A program made the position numbers and the translations under genes. Below, piece after piece: positions 62,972-64,000 of a DNA stretch of 64,000 nucleotides (positions are counted from its first letter, which is position 1; the number at the start of each line of letters is the position of its first letter). The stretch is from Pedobacter sp. B4-66 (GTDB lineage: Bacteria > Bacteroidota > Bacteroidia > Sphingobacteriales > Sphingobacteriaceae). The stretch covers positions 248,001 through 312,000 of the forward strand of contig NZ_JAFVME010000001.1 of the NCBI RefSeq assembly GCF_018492665.1, in the 5' to 3' direction. The notes beneath the pieces are model-generated. The model searched no databases. It saw only the letters and a list, made by a program, of their open reading frames with translations, and was not told the origin of the DNA.

Positions 62972-64000
62972 ATGAATATCCACGAATATCAAGGTAAAGA
63001 AATACTTAAAAGTTTTGGTGTTGCCGTACAAGAAGGCATAGTTGCCGACACGGTTGAGCAGGCTGTAGAAGCTGCTAAAAAAATGAAAACCGACTATAAC
63101 TCTGACTGGGTTGTAATTAAGGCTCAGATTCACGCAGGTGGAAGAGGTAAAGGTGGTGGTGTTAAACTAGCCAAAAACCTTGATGAGGTTAAAGAAAGAG
63201 CTACCGCTATTTTGGGTATGCAATTAGTAACCCCACAAACAGGTCCTGAAGGTAAAAAGGTTAATAAAATTCTTGTTGCACAAGATGTTTATTATCCTGG
63301 AGCTTCTGAAACTAAAGAGTTTTATGTGAGTGTTCTTTTAAACCGTGCAAACGGAAGAAACATCATTATGTATTCTACTGAAGGTGGAATGGATATCGAA
63401 GAAGTTGCTGAGCATACACCACACTTAATCTTCAAAGAAGAAATTGATCCTAAAGTTGGTTTACAAGGATTTCAAGCTCGTAAAATAGCTTTCAACCTTG
63501 GCCTAAGCGGTCAAGCTTTCAAAGAGATGGTGAAATTCGTTTCTGCACTTTACAAAGCTTACGACAATACTGATTCTGCAATGTTCGAGATCAATCCTGT
63601 TCTTAAAACATCTGACGATAAAATCATTGCAGTTGATGCTAAAGTAGATTTAGATGAGAATGCATTATTCCGTCATCCTGACTACGCTGCAATGCGTGAT
63701 AAATTAGAAGAAGATCCTACTGATGTTGAAGCAAGTGAATCAAACCTTAACTATGTTAAACTTGACGGAAACGTAGGTTGCATGGTTAACGGAGCTGGTT
63801 TGGCAATGGCAACTATGGATATTATCAAAATCGCAGGTGGAGAACCAGCTAACTTCTTAGACGTTGGTGGAACTGCAAATGCACAAACAGTTAAAGCCGG
63901 CTTTAACATTATCCTTAAGGACCCTAATGTAAAAGCAATTTTAATTAACATTTTTGGTGGTATTGTTCGTTGTGACCGTGTTGCTCAGGGTGTTATTGAT
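62972..64000 (+). CDS. sucC: Succinate-CoA ligase (ADP-forming), beta subunit; 3' end outside window
   Basis: The first 343 codons of a protein usually near 390-400 residues; the frame runs off the window. SucC forms succinyl-CoA from succinate, or the reverse with ATP synthesis, in the citrate cycle with SucD. The N-terminus [36 protein letters not shown] (the ATP-grasp Gly-rich loop), FEINPVLK and [11 protein letters not shown] are classic. It has its own -7 element and is divergent from lolD. Confidence 0.96.
   Translation, partial: MNIHEYQGKEILKSFGVAVQEGIVADTVEQAVEAAKKMKTDYNSDWVVIKAQIHAGGRGKGGGVKLAKNLDEVKERATAILGMQLVTPQTGPEGKKVNKILVAQDVYYPGASETKEFYVSVLLNRANGRNIIMYSTEGGMDIEEVAEHTPHLIFKEEIDPKVGLQGFQARKIAFNLGLSGQAFKEMVKFVSALYKAYDNTDSAMFEINPVLKTSDDKIIAVDAKVDLDENALFRHPDYAAMRDKLEEDPTDVEASESNLNYVKLDGNVGCMVNGAGLAMATMDIIKIAGGEPANFLDVGGTANAQTVKAGFNIILKDPNVKAILINIFGGIVRCDRVAQGVID

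Noticed and set aside
1-64000. tRNA, rRNA, CRISPR arrays, prophage, insertion sequences, defence systems
   Set aside because: Read on both strands by eye; no repeat-spacer array, tRNA-like arms, transposase, integrase or nuclease-type defence genes were recognised. A tRNAscan/minced run would be needed to exclude weak cases.

Overview
The window is AT-rich chromosomal DNA from a Bacteroidota bacterium, most likely family Sphingobacteriaceae (Pedobacter-like). This rests on gene content: three GH92 alpha-mannosidase-like genes, an Oar-like TonB-dependent receptor, an S46 dipeptidyl-peptidase, type III glutamine synthetase, a 286-residue primary sigma factor and a single-chain PurL. It also rests on sequence signals: Bacteroidota-type -7 elements (TAnnTTTG) in front of purL, glnN, purM, lpdA, rpoD and sucC, and almost no Shine-Dalgarno sequences. 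No rRNA, tRNA, CRISPR array, insertion sequence or phage gene was seen.

Layout. 1-5,900: two small membrane proteins, three exported calcineurin-like phosphoesterases arranged around a 46-bp near-perfect palindrome, a LuxR-type regulator and a 2OG-Fe(II) oxygenase. 5,910-19,450: a mannoside-utilisation locus without SusC/SusD. It holds a GntR/HutC regulator between two minus-strand operons (mannose-6-phosphate-isomerase-like protein, sugar-porter MFS and GH92; six-hairpin glycosidase and GH92 with an N-terminal carbohydrate-binding-like domain), followed by a sialate O-acetylesterase-type esterase. A shared motif (TATGT-N4-ACATA) before these units looks like the regulator's operator. 19,460-32,700: core metabolism (fbp, a YfcE-like phosphoesterase, trmN6-like, purL, Gfo/Idh/MocA oxidoreductase, thioesterase, tonB-like, glnN, purM). 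32,700-38,520: a second sugar cluster (FAD oxidase, SGNH hydrolase, fucose-permease-type MFS, GH92). 38,800-48,640: S46 peptidase, GNAT, MocR regulator, a five-gene run ending in a LytS/LytR-type two-component system, a ThuA-like protein, and a 72-residue protein with a strong Shine-Dalgarno sequence behind a highly structured stretch. 49,080-64,000: TonB receptor, lpdA, MBL hydrolase, YegP-like protein, small XRE regulator, rpoD, long-form GAPDH, M28 and S41 peptidases, a lolD operon with two degenerate partner proteins, and the start of sucC.

How it fits together. The exported GH92 and six-hairpin enzymes would trim mannosides, the MFS porters would import the sugars, and the isomerase-like protein would feed mannose into glycolysis. 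The most unusual signals are non-coding: the structured, possibly switch-like leader at about 48,747-48,921 (H-type pseudoknot, competing stems, candidate anti-Shine-Dalgarno); the 11-bp-period repeat at 17,255-17,309; the 46-bp palindrome at 3,359-3,404; and the inverted repeats upstream of rpoD, glnN and the M28 peptidase gene. All were found by eye, with no alignment, folding or database search.
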